A stretch of DNA of 64,000 bases, from assembly GCA_017480325.1 (NCBI GenBank), contig JAFVAY010000017.1, forward strand, positions 62,001 through 126,000, in the 5' to 3' direction. Positions 63,384 through 64,000 of this stretch are shown here, in pieces (the first letter of the stretch is position 1; each line of letters starts with the position of its first letter). The position numbers were made by a program, and so were the translations under genes. Below the pieces are notes generated by a model. The model ran no database searches. It worked only from the letters and a program-made list of their open reading frames with translations, and was not told the origin of the DNA. Source of the DNA: Clostridiales bacterium (GTDB lineage: Bacteria > Bacillota > Clostridia > Saccharofermentanales > Saccharofermentanaceae).

Positions 63384-64000
63384 ATGGCAAATAACAGTAA
63401 TTCCAAAAAGAGCATACTTGCTCTCATAGTATGTATCTCGGTGGCGATTCCGATAGTGTGCTTTCCCTTGGGACTTCGTGAGGGGCTGGCACCTGCACTG
63501 AGGGTGCGCGCCGCTTACGATGAGGCTTATCCTGAAGAGGAGTTCGATCCAGTTGTCCCTCCGGATGACGTTCAGGCTGCTATAGATTCCGGAGAATACG
63601 ATTTCTGGCTTAACGGCGGAACCGTAAGCGCAGATTATAACGAGAATTTCCAGATCGGATATCTAGATACTGAGTACCAGGATGTTGCCGCGTATACGGT
63701 AGTTCAAGGCTTCGATGAGGCGGGACTTCCGGTAGAGCTTCTGGATCCCCAGTACTTCGCTCCTGACGAGACGACCTATTACATCGCGGCACAGAACTCG
63801 ATCCTCAAGGAGTATCCTGACATGAGTTCTATTACTCTTCAGACGTTGGATTATGCCGAAGAGGTTACGAGAATAGGTATAGGCGACACCTGGTCTCTTA
63901 TAAGGACCGAGGACGGTGTGGAGGGTTATGTTCTTACGAATACCCTTTCCTATGAGATGGTTTGGGTCGCTATAGATAGGACCGTATGGGTCGATACAGG
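63384..64000 (+). CDS. Exported protein, 3' end outside the window
   Basis: Starts at ATG 63384 and is open to the window end (205 codons). N-terminal membrane or signal helix (about 11-32; ILALIVCISVAIPIVCF). The exterior part follows with acidic, Pro-rich EEEFDPVVPPDDV and an SH3-like stretch near the end (RIGIGDTWSLIRTEDGVEGY). This is similar in plan to the wall protein at 14664-15698, but the C-terminal domain is not visible. Confidence 0.75.
   Translation, partial: MANNSNSKKSILALIVCISVAIPIVCFPLGLREGLAPALRVRAAYDEAYPEEEFDPVVPPDDVQAAIDSGEYDFWLNGGTVSADYNENFQIGYLDTEYQDVAAYTVVQGFDEAGLPVELLDPQYFAPDETTYYIAAQNSILKEYPDMSSITLQTLDYAEEVTRIGIGDTWSLIRTEDGVEGYVLTNTLSYEMVWVAIDRTVWVDT

Overview
This window looks like a chromosomal segment of a low-to-moderate GC, Gram-positive anaerobe of the class Clostridia, plausibly from a rumen or gut. 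The support is the gene complement: long-form HPF, bifunctional Rel, RNase J, a CD1871A-type CXXC peptide paired with a polyferredoxin, a Spo0A C-terminal-domain protein, a LoaP-type NusG paralogue, a DUF1858 protein, an LPXTG thioester adhesin and a Cas12a-type CRISPR repeat. I cannot fix the genus from sequence alone. No tRNA, rRNA, IS element or prophage was recognised.

Layout. 1-7.7 kb: tail of a truncated gene, a 52-bp-period palindromic array, hpf, a zinc-ribbon protein, an ABC-2 exporter trio divergent from an AraC/cupin regulator across a strong inverted-repeat operator, and a NitT/TauT/THI5-like ABC importer. 7.8-24.4 kb: loaP-like gene, rpsU, CXXC peptide plus polyferredoxin, recJ-rel, a 3D-domain wall protein, RNase J, proS, a transglutaminase/LRR exoprotein and a MacB/FtsX-type transporter. 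24.4-24.8 kb: a small type V-A (Cas12a-type) CRISPR array with its own promoter and no cas gene anywhere in the window. 24.9-32 kb: cyclophilin lipoprotein, AraC regulator, COG2426 membrane protein, RluA-type synthase, murI, DUF1934, an internally duplicated lipoprotein and a ThrE exporter. 32-34.7 kb: a more AT-rich patch with a PD-(D/E)XK-like gene, a second 52-bp-period palindromic array and a sortase-anchored thioester adhesin. 34.7-44 kb: rpmF, der, bipA, mltG, a U32 peptidase, an AI-2E family protein, an unknown membrane protein and a prepilin peptidase. 44-51 kb: glycogen phosphorylase and a surface-polysaccharide cluster (two GT2 enzymes, flippase, DYEW-motif protein). 51-64 kb: phosphoesterase, YdbC, ligA, 5-FTHF cyclo-ligase, Spo0A-C protein, HU, DUF1858, a two-component system, a YhcC-type radical SAM protein, a gene remnant, a roughly 600-nt structured non-coding RNA with its own promoter and terminator, a hotdog thioesterase and the start of an exported protein.

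The most unusual content is non-coding: (i) the cas-less Cas12a-type mini-array; (ii) the large ncRNA at about 62222-62824, whose predicted start and 3' end form a perfect 8-bp closing helix; (iii) two unrelated-sequence arrays, 32 kb apart, in which a short site alternates orientation about every 26 bp with a 52-bp period; and (iv) a recurring arrangement with a -10 hexamer 6-7 nt upstream of ATG and no Shine-Dalgarno, implying several leaderless mRNAs.
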